From: Terriglobus saanensis SP1PR4
Lineage (GTDB): Bacteria; Acidobacteriota; Terriglobia; Terriglobales; Acidobacteriaceae
DNA: 64,000 nucleotides
Direction of reading: 5' to 3'
NCBI RefSeq assembly: GCF_000179915.2
Contig: NC_014963.1
Location: forward strand, 1,240,001 to 1,304,000
The notes beneath the pieces were generated by a model. It searched no databases and was not told the origin of the DNA. It saw only the letters and a program-made list of their open reading frames with translations. This document shows positions 24,669 through 33,548 of this stretch, piece after piece. Position numbers and translations under genes: made by a program. Each line of letters opens with the position of its first letter. Position 1 is the first letter of the stretch.

Positions 24669-25714
24669 GCCGCAGGCTCCTCGTCCGGAGAGAGAACGAT
24701 CTTCATGAGGTTCGGTTCGCGGTTGTAGAGGCGTTCAAACCAGTCTGCACCGTCAGAAAGAGGTGCGATGGCAGTGATGAGAGGTGCCACCTTGATCTTG
24801 CCAGAGGCGATCAACTCCATGGCCTCCGGATACTCTCCCGCGGAGGCGCAAGAACCCTGCAGGCGGATCTGTCGTGTGACGACCTTCTGCAACGGCAGTG
24901 TGACTTCCTTTGCAATATTGCCCACGAGGGTGACTTTGCCGCCTTTGCGTGTGCAGTCGATGGCGGAGGTGACGGTCTCGTTGTGACCCACCGCTTCGAA
25001 GACGATATCGACGCCTTCGCCGGAGGTGTGTTGCAGGATCTTCTTCAGAAGATCTTCTCCGGAAGCGAGAAAGGTCTCATCCGCACCGAGGTTCTTTGCG
25101 AGATCCAGTCGGGTTGCGTCGATGTCTGCGACAAAGACGCGAGAGCAACCGAGAGCGCGCGCGGCCTGCACGAGCAGAAGGCCGATCATGCCTGCGCCGA
25201 TGACCAGCGCGGTTTCTCCGCCATCAATTTCGGTAACGTGTACGGCGTGCAGCGCGACGGAGACGGCTTCCAGCATGGCGGCTTCGGGAAAGGAGAGATT
25301 ATCCGGCAGGCGATAGAGAATGCGCTCTGGCACGGCGACGTACTCCGCGAAAGCGCCTTCGCGGTGAAACTCCGGACAGGAGACGCCGATGACCTGGCGG
25401 TTGTTGCAGAGGTTGACCTCGCCCTTGGCGCAGAAATCGCACTTGCCGCAGTAGACGGTGGAATCGAAGGTGACGCGGTCGCCAACCTTGTAGTCGTTGA
25501 CGTGGGCCCCAAGCGCCGCGATGGTTCCAGAGGCCTCATGCCCCATGACGATGGGAGGAATGCGTCGGCCGGAGCTGCCATCGTATCCGTGGACATCGCT
25601 GCCGCAGATGCCGCAGGCGGCAACGCGCACCAGCACATCCTCCGCGCCAAGCGTCGGGGTTGGGAGATCGGCGATCTCCAGATGCTTGTATTCCGAGAGT
25701 AAAAGGGCCTGCAT
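24665..25714 (-). CDS. Zinc-dependent medium-chain dehydrogenase (polyol / threonine dehydrogenase type)
   Basis: 349 residues. GroES-like N-domain with catalytic zinc ligands in AACGICGSDVHG (Cys about 37) and MGHEASG (His-Glu), and a structural zinc site C-G-K-C-D-F-C-A-K-G-E-V-N-L-C. A Rossmann domain follows (VIGAGMIGLLLVQAARALG), with an Asp at the end of the second strand (VADID) that suggests NAD use. Closest in pattern to galactitol-1-phosphate, sorbitol or threonine dehydrogenases. First gene of a three-gene minus-strand operon with an SDR and an exported MBL hydrolase. The dyad at 25739-25773 lies just upstream. Confidence 0.9.
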   Translation of the reverse strand: MQALLLSEYKHLEIADLPTPTLGAEDVLVRVAACGICGSDVHGYDGSSGRRIPPIVMGHEASGTIAALGAHVNDYKVGDRVTFDSTVYCGKCDFCAKGEVNLCNNRQVIGVSCPEFHREGAFAEYVAVPERILYRLPDNLSFPEAAMLEAVSVALHAVHVTEIDGGETALVIGAGMIGLLLVQAARALGCSRVFVADIDATRLDLAKNLGADETFLASGEDLLKKILQHTSGEGVDIVFEAVGHNETVTSAIDCTRKGGKVTLVGNIAKEVTLPLQKVVTRQIRLQGSCASAGEYPEAMELIASGKIKVAPLITAIAPLSDGADWFERLYNREPNLMKIVLSPDEEPAA

Positions 25715-25738
25715 GGAGTGAAACCTCGTCCGATCAGG

Positions 25739-25773
25739 CTACAGCTTTCAACGCAACACTGAAAAGGCTGTAG
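25739..25773. promoter_or_regulatory. Inverted repeat in divergent promoter region
   Basis: CTACAGCTTTCA (25739-25750) faces TGAAA (25760-25764) and GCTGTAG (25767-25773); pairing is perfect apart from two extra bases (AG). It fills half of the 68-bp space between the dehydrogenase operon and the VirB10-like gene, so it could be an operator acting on both, or a hairpin in one leader. No regulator gene is adjacent. Confidence 0.4.
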
Positions 25774-25782
25774 TGTGGATGC

Positions 25783-27057
25783 ATGAAGATTCCTGCCGTC
25801 TTCCTTGCATTTTGGACGTTGAGCGCCGGAGCGTCCGTGACTTTGCCCACGGGGACGCCGCTGGCAGTACGCATCGATGGCAATCTTCCCATGCATGCAG
25901 GGGCCGAGATTCGTGGGCATCTGATCTATGCGATCTATGAAAACAACAGGATTGCGATTCCAGAAAATACCGTCGTGCGCGGGCATGTGATGGAACTTAC
26001 ACCCGACCGGAGTAAGCGCGTTCATGCGCGTCTGCGGGGCGACTTCACGCCGTTCCATGTTCCGATTGTTGAGTTCAGCGCGATCGAGATGCCTGATGGC
26101 ACGGTGCTTGCCGTAACAACTGGCGCGGCGACCAATGGCGCGCCAATTTACCGTGTTGTGGCTCCGCCGCCGAAGAAGGGCGGATTCGTCCGACAGCAGA
26201 TGGACATGGTCAAGCAGGCGGCGAAGGATCGGGTCGCCGTAATCACCGGACCCGACAAGGGTGACCGCCTGAAGCAGCTTCTGTACAGTCAGCTTCCATA
26301 TCATCCGGAGCGGATCGTGAAGGGAACCGCGTGGACGGTGGAGACCTCCGCTCCGCTTGAGATGATCCAGGGAACAACCGATGCAGTGACACCGTTGCCC
26401 GCAGTGGAGACACCGGAAAAACCGCCGACGTGGATCGTGCAGGCTTACCTCGCTGATGCGATCAGTTCGGGCGAGTCGAAGGCTGGGCAGCCAATTCGCG
26501 CCATCGTTGCGGCACCTGTCCTGAATCCTGATGGGACGGTGGCCGTTCCACAGGGATCTGTACTGACAGGAACGATCTCACAGACGCGGAAAGCGCGTAG
26601 CTTTGGCCGGGCGGGGGAGCTGCGGTTCAATTTTCGCCAATTGACGGTTCCGGGTGGCACAGCGCAAAGCGTACAGACGTCGATCAAGGGCGCGGATATC
26701 GCGGGCGATCTGGCGATGACCTCAGAGGGCGAAGTCAAGCCAAAGCCCAAGGATAAGTTAGTGGTTCCGTTGATTCTGCTTAGCCTGGCGGCTCGTCCCC
26801 TGGATCATGACGGCCATCATCAGATTGCAAAGAATGCAGGGGCTTCCAATGCAATCGGCGTTCTCGGATTCATCATCGGGACCGCGGCGCAGAAGCCTTA
26901 TCTGGCGGCCGGGATCGGGTACTACGGAGCTACGATCTCTCTTTACGAGCGGATCTTCCGAAAGGGAGAAGAGATCTCCTTTCCGAAAGACACGCGCGTA
27001 GTCCTGCAGACGACGGCCCGGCGCAGTGCGGCGATGCCTCTGGGTAAGCCCCAGTAG
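25783..27057 (+). CDS. Exported hypothetical protein with VirB10/TrbI-like repeats
   Basis: 424 residues with a signal peptide (about 1-18, AVFLAFWTLSAGAS). Two segments share the pattern of TrbI/VirB10 barrels: TLPTGTPLAVRIDGNLPMHAG with ...IPENTVVRGHV (about 20-70), and SSGESKAGQPIRAIVA with VAVPQGSVLTGTI (about 225-270). Near the C-terminus ISFPKDTRVVLQTT repeats the theme. In VirB10 such modules form the outer membrane ring of type IV secretion, but no other T4SS gene is here and the protein lacks an obvious transmembrane anchor. A stretch GASNAIGVLGFIIGTAAQ (about 365-382) is hydrophobic. Common as a hypothetical in Acidobacteria; function unknown. Confidence 0.72.
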   Translation: MKIPAVFLAFWTLSAGASVTLPTGTPLAVRIDGNLPMHAGAEIRGHLIYAIYENNRIAIPENTVVRGHVMELTPDRSKRVHARLRGDFTPFHVPIVEFSAIEMPDGTVLAVTTGAATNGAPIYRVVAPPPKKGGFVRQQMDMVKQAAKDRVAVITGPDKGDRLKQLLYSQLPYHPERIVKGTAWTVETSAPLEMIQGTTDAVTPLPAVETPEKPPTWIVQAYLADAISSGESKAGQPIRAIVAAPVLNPDGTVAVPQGSVLTGTISQTRKARSFGRAGELRFNFRQLTVPGGTAQSVQTSIKGADIAGDLAMTSEGEVKPKPKDKLVVPLILLSLAARPLDHDGHHQIAKNAGASNAIGVLGFIIGTAAQKPYLAAGIGYYGATISLYERIFRKGEEISFPKDTRVVLQTTARRSAAMPLGKPQ

Positions 27058-27098
27058 AAAATGCATACCGGGGCATTAGGGGCTTATCCTAGATAGAT

Positions 27099-27512
27099 AT
27101 GATTTTTCTGACACGCAAGGCGGAGTTTTCATCGTCGCATTTCTACCGCAATCCAGAGTGGAGTGAAGAGGAGAACGTCCGCCGCTTTGGCAAGTGCGCC
27201 AACGTGCATGGGCACGGACACAACTACACACTGGAGGTGACGGTCGGTGGCGAGGTGGATCCCGTGACCGGCTTTGTGGTGGACCTGAAGTTGCTCAAAG
27301 AGATCCTGGAGCGAGAGGTCGTGAGCATCTACGACCATCGCCACCTGAACTACGAGGTTCCGGAGTTCGCTCACGTCATTCCAACGACGGAGAACATCGC
27401 TGTGGCGATCTGGCGTCGACTTGACGGCAAGATTCCAAACGCAAAGCTTGAGCGCGTGCGCGTCTACGAGATGCCGGATCTTTTCGCCGACTACTACGGA
27501 GAGAGCGCGTGA
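27099..27512 (+). CDS. 6-pyruvoyl-tetrahydropterin synthase / QueD family protein, paralogue 1
   Basis: 137 residues, full PTPS length. Zinc ligands: His in FSSSHFY and the pair in HGHGHNY; catalytic Cys in FGKCANVHGHGHNY; Asp/His in YDHRHLN; Glu in VRVYEMPD. The spacing of Cys to the HGH motif and the PVTGFVVDLKLLKEILE and TTENIAVAIWRRL stretches look closer to eukaryotic BH4-pathway PTPS than to E. coli QueD. It would convert dihydroneopterin triphosphate to 6-pyruvoyl-tetrahydropterin or, with QueD activity, to 6-carboxy-tetrahydropterin. First of a coupled operon with a second PTPS, folE and truB; the next gene overlaps its stop by four bases. Confidence 0.88.
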   Translation: MIFLTRKAEFSSSHFYRNPEWSEEENVRRFGKCANVHGHGHNYTLEVTVGGEVDPVTGFVVDLKLLKEILEREVVSIYDHRHLNYEVPEFAHVIPTTENIAVAIWRRLDGKIPNAKLERVRVYEMPDLFADYYGESA

Positions 27513-27955
27513 CGCCCGTCGTCCATTTTTCCAGGCGCTATCGCTTTTCCTCCTCGCACCGCCTGCACGTGGGGACGATGAGTGAAGAGGAGAACTATGC
27601 CACGTTCGGCAAGTGCAATAACCCTTTTGGACATGGGCACAACTATGTGCTGGAAGTAACCGTGGCCGGGTCGGTGGATGCAGCGACGGGCATGGTGGTC
27701 GATATGGTGGCGCTGGACTCTCTTGTGAAGGAGCAGATTGTGGAGCGCTTCGATCAGACGCACCTTAACATAGACCCGCTCTTTGCCGGAGCGTTGGTGC
27801 CATCCACGGAAAATTTTGTGATTGAGGTAGAGAAGCTGTTGCTCAAAAGCGCGGATGCGCTGGGTGTTCGCCTGGTGCGTGTGCGGATGGAAGAGACGTC
27901 GAATAATTCGTTCGATCTGCTGCCGCAGGAACCACGCGACCGCGTGGTGTTTTAG
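27509..27955 (+). CDS. 6-pyruvoyl-tetrahydropterin synthase / QueD family protein, paralogue 2
   Basis: 148 residues from GTG 27509 (GTGA overlap with the first PTPS). It has FSSSHRLHVG (zinc His), FGKCNNPFGHGHNYVLEV (catalytic Cys and two His), a Q-T-H-L-N segment with the His and a Gln where paralogue 1 has His, and VRMEETSNNSF with the pterin-binding Glu. The FGKCNNP-GHGHNY string is the form seen in animal PTPS. The two copies are clearly diverged, so they probably do different jobs (for example BH4 and queuosine precursors) or form a mixed oligomer. FolE, which makes the substrate, follows 28 bases later. Confidence 0.88.
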   Translation: MTPVVHFSRRYRFSSSHRLHVGTMSEEENYATFGKCNNPFGHGHNYVLEVTVAGSVDAATGMVVDMVALDSLVKEQIVERFDQTHLNIDPLFAGALVPSTENFVIEVEKLLLKSADALGVRLVRVRMEETSNNSFDLLPQEPRDRVVF

Positions 27956-27983
27956 GTTCGTTTCAAAAAGAAAGAGACCGTAA

Positions 27984-28565
27984 ATGGTGAAGAGTTTGGA
28001 ACAGGCAACAACGGAAGAACTGTACAGCGAAGTGTTGCGAAGGTTGGGTGAGGATCCGGAGCGCGATGGGCTTTTGAAGACGCCTGAGCGCGTCGCGAAG
28101 TCCATGGCGTTTCTGACGCAGGGGTATGCGCAGAATCCCACAGAGCTTCTGCGCGGTGCGTTGTTCGATGTGGACTATGACGAGATGGTGATTGTGCGGG
28201 ACATCGAGTTCTACTCTTTGTGCGAGCATCACATGCTGCCATTTTTTGGCAAGGCGCACGTCGCATATATTCCGCAGGGCAAGGTCATCGGCTTGAGCAA
28301 GGTGGCCCGTCTGGTCGACCTTTTTGCGCGTCGTTTGCAGGTGCAGGAGCGCATGACGCGGCAGATTGCAGACGCGATCGTGGAAGCGATTGCGCCGCAA
28401 GGTGTGGGAGTCGTGGTGGAGGCGCAGCATCTCTGCATGATGATGCGTGGCGTGGAGAAGCAGCACAGCATGACGACGACCTCGGCGATGCTGGGGGCCT
28501 TTAGAAATGCAGCGCAGACGCGGAATGAGTTCCTGTCGTTGATTCGCCGACCGAGCGCCCTGTGA
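27984..28565 (+). CDS. folE: GTP cyclohydrolase I
   Basis: 193 residues. Diagnostic motifs: [18 protein letters not shown] (zinc Cys and catalytic His), [20 protein letters not shown] and [14 protein letters not shown] with the second zinc Cys. The enzyme converts GTP to 7,8-dihydroneopterin triphosphate, the first step of folate, queuosine and tetrahydrobiopterin synthesis. Lying next to two PTPS genes, it supplies their substrate directly. Its TGA overlaps the truB GTG start. Confidence 0.96.
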   Translation: MVKSLEQATTEELYSEVLRRLGEDPERDGLLKTPERVAKSMAFLTQGYAQNPTELLRGALFDVDYDEMVIVRDIEFYSLCEHHMLPFFGKAHVAYIPQGKVIGLSKVARLVDLFARRLQVQERMTRQIADAIVEAIAPQGVGVVVEAQHLCMMMRGVEKQHSMTTTSAMLGAFRNAAQTRNEFLSLIRRPSAL

Positions 28566-29437
28566 ACGGTCTGCTGGTGTTGGATAAACCTTCCGGTATG
28601 ACTTCCCACGATGTGGTCTATGCAGTGCGACGCGCAACGGGCGAGAAGTCGGTCGGGCATCTGGGAACACTGGACCCGATGGCGACGGGTGTTCTGCCTT
28701 TGCTGCTGGGCAAGTGGACGCGGTTGGCGCAGTTCTTCTCCGCAGCGGAGAAGGTGTACACGGGGACCATTCGCTTCTGTTGGGCGACGGACACCTACGA
28801 CGCCGAGGGGACGCAGGCAGGCGAAATTGTTCCGCTGACCCTGGGCCTAGCGGAGTTGCAGAAGCTGGCGCTGCACTTTGCCGGCGAGATGGAGCAGATG
28901 CCTCCTGTGTTTTCCGCCAAGAAGATCGGCGGCGTACCGGCGTACAAGCTGGCGCGCGCGGGCAAAGAAGTTCCCGTGAAGCCCGCACGCATCTTCATTC
29001 ATTCGTTTGTGTTGACCGGGCTGGAAGACGATGTTGCGAGCTTCGAGATGCACGTCTCGGCTGGTGGCTATGTACGTTCGGTCGCGCATGAACTGGGGCA
29101 GATGGCGGGTTGTGGCGCGCATCTTGCTTCTCTGCGCCGGACGCGCGCGGGAGATTTTTCGCTGGAACAGTCACTTACCCTGGATGCGATGTCAGCGCTC
29201 GCCGGTCGTGGCGAGTTGGAGGCCGCGCTGCCGCATCCGCGCACGCTTCTGCAACAACTGCCCTGCGTCACGGCGGATGAGGCTGCGGCGGGACGCTTGC
29301 GTAATGGTATGTCGGTCAATTTGCCGGAGTTCTCGCAGTCGCCGCTGGTGAAGATCTTTACCGGGCCGCGCGATCTGGTGGGCGTAGGGAAGCGGGTAGC
29401 CGGGACACTGGTACAGCCGTTCGTGAATCTTGCCTGA
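28562..29437 (+). CDS. truB: tRNA pseudouridine(55) synthase TruB
   Basis: 291 residues from GTG 28562 (GTGA overlap with folE). Starts [20 protein letters not shown], then [20 protein letters not shown] with the catalytic Asp, [18 protein letters not shown], and [17 protein letters not shown]: all TruB signatures. A C-terminal region (about 220-291) is the PUA-like tail. It isomerises U55 of the T-psi-C loop in tRNA. In many bacteria truB lies with rbfA and infB; here it sits in a pterin operon, which is unusual, although queuosine is also a tRNA modification. Confidence 0.95.
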   Translation: MNGLLVLDKPSGMTSHDVVYAVRRATGEKSVGHLGTLDPMATGVLPLLLGKWTRLAQFFSAAEKVYTGTIRFCWATDTYDAEGTQAGEIVPLTLGLAELQKLALHFAGEMEQMPPVFSAKKIGGVPAYKLARAGKEVPVKPARIFIHSFVLTGLEDDVASFEMHVSAGGYVRSVAHELGQMAGCGAHLASLRRTRAGDFSLEQSLTLDAMSALAGRGELEAALPHPRTLLQQLPCVTADEAAAGRLRNGMSVNLPEFSQSPLVKIFTGPRDLVGVGKRVAGTLVQPFVNLA

Positions 29438-29440
29438 GGG

Positions 29441-30187
29441 TTACTTCTTCAGCATCGGTTGAATCAGCGAGAGGACATTTTTCGCGACCTGGCGTGCTCC
29501 CTGCGCCGTGGGGTGAATGCCGTCCGGCTGAATACCGCCCTGTACGCCGTAGACGTCTTTGAGAAGAAAGGGCAGGAGCGGGACGTGGTACTTCGTGGCG
29601 GCGAGGTGATAGGTGTCGTCGAAATCCTTCACGTAGGCTTTGCCGTACTGTGGCGGCAGGGTAATCCCAGCTAGAACCACCTGTGTGTGCGTGGGGACGA
29701 GCCTGGAGACGATGGCATCGAGGTTTGTGCGCGTGCTGGCGATGGGAAGGCCGCGCAGGCCGTCGTTGCCGCCAAACTCCACCACCACGATGGCAGGGGC
29801 GAGCGCCAGGACGCGGTCGATGCGTGCGAGGCCGTCTTTCGTGGTATCTCCCGAGATGCCGAGGTTGACGACGCGATAGCGGTATCCGGCGCTGTCGAGC
29901 GTGCGCTGCAACACGGCGGGGTAGCTGTCTTCGGAGTCGATACCGTAGCCCGCCGTGAGTGAGTCGCCAAAACAGGCGATGACTGGCCGACCGTCATTTT
30001 GTGCGATGGCACCCTCCCCGGCTGCAGGCTTGGATGCGGCGCGCTGGCGGGCCTGTTGTGCGGCTGCGTTAAGGTCAATCTCGGAAGAACGCTGAGAGGC
30101 CGGATCTGCCTTGCACCCAAAGATTGTGGCCGTCATCAAAAGAGTGATCACTGCGGCGGTGCGGCGCATCTGTATCATCGTCATCAC
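29441..30187 (-). CDS. tesA: SGNH/GDSL esterase, TesA-type, lipoprotein
   Basis: 248 residues from GTG 30187; in-frame ATGs at 30184, 30178 and 30169 leave the start open. The hydrophobic leader ends in ATIFGCK, a lipobox, so it is probably a lipoprotein. SGNH blocks are all present: ACFGDSLTAGYG (Ser), NLGISGDTT (Gly), EFGGNDGLRG (Asn) and PDGIHPTAQG (Asp and His). TesA homologues act as periplasmic acyl-CoA thioesterase, lysophospholipase and arylesterase. It is divergent from ybbA-ybbP with only 29 bp between, the same gene order as in E. coli. A lipid anchor and a 45-residue linker before the catalytic domain differ from E. coli TesA. Confidence 0.9.
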   Translation of the reverse strand: MMTMIQMRRTAAVITLLMTATIFGCKADPASQRSSEIDLNAAAQQARQRAASKPAAGEGAIAQNDGRPVIACFGDSLTAGYGIDSEDSYPAVLQRTLDSAGYRYRVVNLGISGDTTKDGLARIDRVLALAPAIVVVEFGGNDGLRGLPIASTRTNLDAIVSRLVPTHTQVVLAGITLPPQYGKAYVKDFDDTYHLAATKYHVPLLPFLLKDVYGVQGGIQPDGIHPTAQGARQVAKNVLSLIQPMLKK

Positions 30188-30216
30188 ACTAACTTAGCAA
30201 AGTAGAGGGCACGGGC

Positions 30217-30924
30217 TTGGCGGATGCAGCGATCGTTGTACGAGGTTTGACTCGTTCCATTTCCAATGGGACCCGTCAGGTGGAGATTTTACGCGGCATC
30301 TCGTTTGAAGTGGAGCGTGGCGAGTTTGTGGCGATCATGGGCTCTTCCGGTTCAGGCAAGAGTACGCTGCTGGGGCTGTTGGCAGGGTTGGACACGGCGA
30401 CGAGCGGCGAGGTGGTGCTGAACGGCATCTCCATCACGAGCCTTGCTGAGGACACGCTGGCACAGATGCGCGGCAAGCTGATCGGCTTTGTCTTCCAAAG
30501 CTATCAACTCATCCCGACTTTGACGGCGTTGGAAAATGTTCTGCTGCCGTATGAGTTAAACGATTCGACCGGTGGCCTGAAGGCTGGAATTGAGAGAGCG
30601 CGCGAGCTTCTGGCCTCGGTCGGTCTGGGCGAGCGTGGAGATCATTATCCTATCCAGCTTTCGGGCGGAGAGCAGCAGAGGGTAGCGCTGGCGCGGGCGT
30701 TCATGATGCGTCCTCCGATTGTGCTGGCGGATGAGCCAACGGGGAATCTCGATACGGTCAACGGAGCTCAGGTGATGCGTCTTCTGGAGACATTGAATCG
30801 CGCCGAAGGCACAACGCTTGTTCTCGTCACGCATGACCCTGTAGTGGCAGAGCACGCGCGCCGGGTGATCACTTTGCGCGATGGTGCGATTGTGAGCGAT
30901 GTGCGTAAGACGGTGACGGCGTAG
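30217..30924 (+). CDS. ybbA: ABC transporter ATP-binding protein, YbbA/LolD family
   Basis: 235 residues from TTG 30217, with AGAGGG seven bases upstream. Walker [11 protein letters not shown]-loop [17 protein letters not shown], signature [14 protein letters not shown], Walker [13 protein letters not shown] and H-loop VLVTHDP are all present. MacB/LolD-type ATPases drive mechanotransmission in the periplasm rather than solute transport. The permease gene starts on the last base of its TAG. With tesA divergent, this is the tesA/ybbA/ybbP neighbourhood, whose role in bacteria is still poorly known (lipid or acyl handling suggested). Confidence 0.93.
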   Translation: MADAAIVVRGLTRSISNGTRQVEILRGISFEVERGEFVAIMGSSGSGKSTLLGLLAGLDTATSGEVVLNGISITSLAEDTLAQMRGKLIGFVFQSYQLIPTLTALENVLLPYELNDSTGGLKAGIERARELLASVGLGERGDHYPIQLSGGEQQRVALARAFMMRPPIVLADEPTGNLDTVNGAQVMRLLETLNRAEGTTLVLVTHDPVVAEHARRVITLRDGAIVSDVRKTVTA

Positions 30925-33488
30925 TGGCTGCGCTGCGATGGAGTACGGCGGCCCGCATTGCGACGCGCGAACTGCACTCGTCGAAGGGTAAGTTCTTGTT
31001 TGTCGTTTTGAGCGTCGCTGTAGGTGTGGCTGCGCTCACGGGAGTGCGTGGATTTGCCGCATCCTTCAAGCAGACGCTGCTCGTAAGGGCACGATCAATC
31101 CTGGCTGCCGATCTGGCAGCGCGTATGTTCGCGCAGCCTTCGGAGAAGCAGGAAAAGGCGATCGACGCCCTGGCTTCTGACGGGGTCTCCGTAACGCCTG
31201 TGACAGAGATGTCAGGTATGGCGACGGCTGCCAACAGCTTCGATCCACTTCTGGTTGCGGTGAAGGCGATTGATCCCGCAGCCTATCCTTTCTACGGCAA
31301 GGTCGAACTCCAGCCCGCGATGACGCTGCAGGACGCGATGGCGCATGAAGGCGCCGTCGTGGGAGAAGATCTGCTCATTCGCCTGAAGCTGAAGACGGGC
31401 GATTCGATTCGGCTGGGCGATGCGACATTTCATGTCTCCGCAGTTGTTGTGAGCGAACCGGACAGGCTGTCGGGATCGTTTGCCGCGGGTCCGCGTGTTC
31501 TCATCTCCCAGTCTGAACTGGATGAGACGGGACTGATCGCTCCAGGATCACGCGCGGGGCAACGGTTTCTCTTCAAGCTGCCTGTAAAGGAAGACAAGGC
31601 CGTGGCGAAGTTGAAGTCGCGCGTGGAGGACATTCTTCCCGAGGCGCAGGTCTCGGATTATCGCGAGACAAATCCCGGCGTGACGATGGCGCTGGACCGC
31701 TCGACGTCTCTCCTCAGTCTCGTCAGCCTCGTGGCGCTTGTGCTCGGAGCGGTGGGCGTGGCGATGGCGATGCGGACGCATCTGCTGGAGCGCATGGATT
31801 CGATTGCGATCATGAAGTCGCTCGGAGCACAGAGTGGTCATGTGCTGCGCATCTATTTCCTTGAGACGGCGCTGTTGGGTATAGCTGGCGGCATCGCCGG
31901 CGTTCTGCTGGGCGTGGGCGTGCAGATGATCATGCCCCTGCTGCTGGTGAAGATGCTGGGCGTTGCACCCGATTTGCATCTCTCTGTCCGCACGATGCTG
32001 GCTGGACTGGCGACCGGCGTTGTGACGACGGTGCTGTTTACGTTGCCGCCTCTGCTCGACATTCGCAAAGTACGTCCCGCGTTGATCCTGCGGCGTGGCA
32101 TGGAAGAGAATTCTGAAAACTGGTGGCGCGGCGGTTTGAAAAAACTACGCGCTGCGCCGATGCAGGTAATCGCGGCCCTGGGGATCCTTGCGGGTCTTGC
32201 ACTGATTGCCACCGTGCTCTCGGATTCGCGTCAGGTCGGCATCGTCTTCACGATTGGTTTGGCGGCAGTTCTGCTTGTATTGATCGTAGCGAGCGCACTT
32301 CTGCTTTCAATGCTGCGTACTTTCCTGCGATCTGCGGGAATGAAGTTGCCTCCGGTGGTGCGGCACGGTCTGGCGAATCTCTATCGGCCCGGAAATCCTT
32401 CGGCTTCGTTGCTGGCCGCGCTGGGTCTGGGAGTTATGTTGATCGTTGCGGTGTATCTGGTGCAGAGCGCCTTTGTGCGCGATCTGAAGGTGAGCACGCG
32501 GCCCGATCTTCCCAATGTGTTTCTCATCGACATCGCGACAAACGAAGTAGAAAACCTTAGAGCGTTGCTGAAGAAGCAAGTGGGCGTGCACGGTGAGACA
32601 GAGCTTGTGCCTGTCGTCTCGTCACGCATATTGTCGGTGGACGGTGTGAATGCGGCGGACCTCAAGCTGAAGAACTTTCCCCGTCGCGCTCTGGCGAGCC
32701 TGCAGATTACGTGGAGCGATACGCTTCCCGTCGGAACGACCGTAGTGAAGGGCCAGTTCTGGAAGAGTGGCGAAAAGGGGCCTCTGCTGGCGATGGAAGA
32801 GGGCCGTGCGAAGCGGCTTGGGTTAAAACTGGGATCACGCGTCGTCTTCGGCGTGGGCGATGGCAGCGTGGATGCGACGCTCATTGCGCTGGTCAAGCCT
32901 GACGGTCAACACGCCTTCTCGCGGGCTGACTACATTCTTCCGCCGGCGGCGCTGGTGGGCGCACCCGTGGTCTGGTACGGAGGCGTGCATGTCGATCTCG
33001 ACAAGGTAGGAGAGCTGCAAAGGACGATGTTCGCGAAGTACCCCACCGTCACAGTCATCAACGTGGCACAGGCGCTGGAGAACCTTCGCGGCATCCTGTT
33101 GCAGGTCACGCTGGTGATCGAGTTTCTCGCGGCGTTCTCGATTTTCGCGGGTCTGGTGATCCTGGCGAGTTCGATCGCAGGCACGCGCTATCGCAGAATC
33201 CGTGAAGTCGTCGTGTTGAAGACCCTCGGCGGTACACGCAGAAGGATTGCGGCGATCTTCTCGGTGGAGTTTGCCATGCTCGGCATGGTGGCGGGCGTGG
33301 TTGGCATCGTCTTTGCGAACTTTGTGGCGCGCGCCATATTGAAGCAGATGATCCTTCCATGGGAGCTGCCATGGAGAGCATCGTTGGTCGCGCTTGGGCT
33401 GACAGCGGTTCTGACGGTGGGTACCGGATGGGCCGCAAGCTTCCGCGTTTTGGGAAAAAAGCCATTAGAAGTATTGCGGGAAGAGTAG
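30924..33488 (+). CDS. ybbP: FtsX-like ABC permease, YbbP family
   Basis: 854 residues from GTG 30924. Two FtsX-type permease units: one after a first transmembrane helix and a periplasmic domain (TM segments about 265-400), the other at the C-terminus (about 720-850, with GTRYRRIREVVVLKTLGGTR). Two further central helices lie around 425-475. Ten helices in all is the YbbP layout. It pairs with the ATPase encoded directly upstream. Family role: moving or releasing a lipophilic or peptide substrate at the periplasmic face, with TesA as likely functional partner. The sequence ends normally with KKPLEVLREE. Confidence 0.92.
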   Translation: MAALRWSTAARIATRELHSSKGKFLFVVLSVAVGVAALTGVRGFAASFKQTLLVRARSILAADLAARMFAQPSEKQEKAIDALASDGVSVTPVTEMSGMATAANSFDPLLVAVKAIDPAAYPFYGKVELQPAMTLQDAMAHEGAVVGEDLLIRLKLKTGDSIRLGDATFHVSAVVVSEPDRLSGSFAAGPRVLISQSELDETGLIAPGSRAGQRFLFKLPVKEDKAVAKLKSRVEDILPEAQVSDYRETNPGVTMALDRSTSLLSLVSLVALVLGAVGVAMAMRTHLLERMDSIAIMKSLGAQSGHVLRIYFLETALLGIAGGIAGVLLGVGVQMIMPLLLVKMLGVAPDLHLSVRTMLAGLATGVVTTVLFTLPPLLDIRKVRPALILRRGMEENSENWWRGGLKKLRAAPMQVIAALGILAGLALIATVLSDSRQVGIVFTIGLAAVLLVLIVASALLLSMLRTFLRSAGMKLPPVVRHGLANLYRPGNPSASLLAALGLGVMLIVAVYLVQSAFVRDLKVSTRPDLPNVFLIDIATNEVENLRALLKKQVGVHGETELVPVVSSRILSVDGVNAADLKLKNFPRRALASLQITWSDTLPVGTTVVKGQFWKSGEKGPLLAMEEGRAKRLGLKLGSRVVFGVGDGSVDATLIALVKPDGQHAFSRADYILPPAALVGAPVVWYGGVHVDLDKVGELQRTMFAKYPTVTVINVAQALENLRGILLQVTLVIEFLAAFSIFAGLVILASSIAGTRYRRIREVVVLKTLGGTRRRIAAIFSVEFAMLGMVAGVVGIVFANFVARAILKQMILPWELPWRASLVALGLTAVLTVGTGWAASFRVLGKKPLEVLREE

Positions 33489-33548
33489 AAGCTCGCGGAG
33501 TGCGAGAGTGGCAAACGAAATAAATTTCGTCGAATCATTCGTCGGGCA

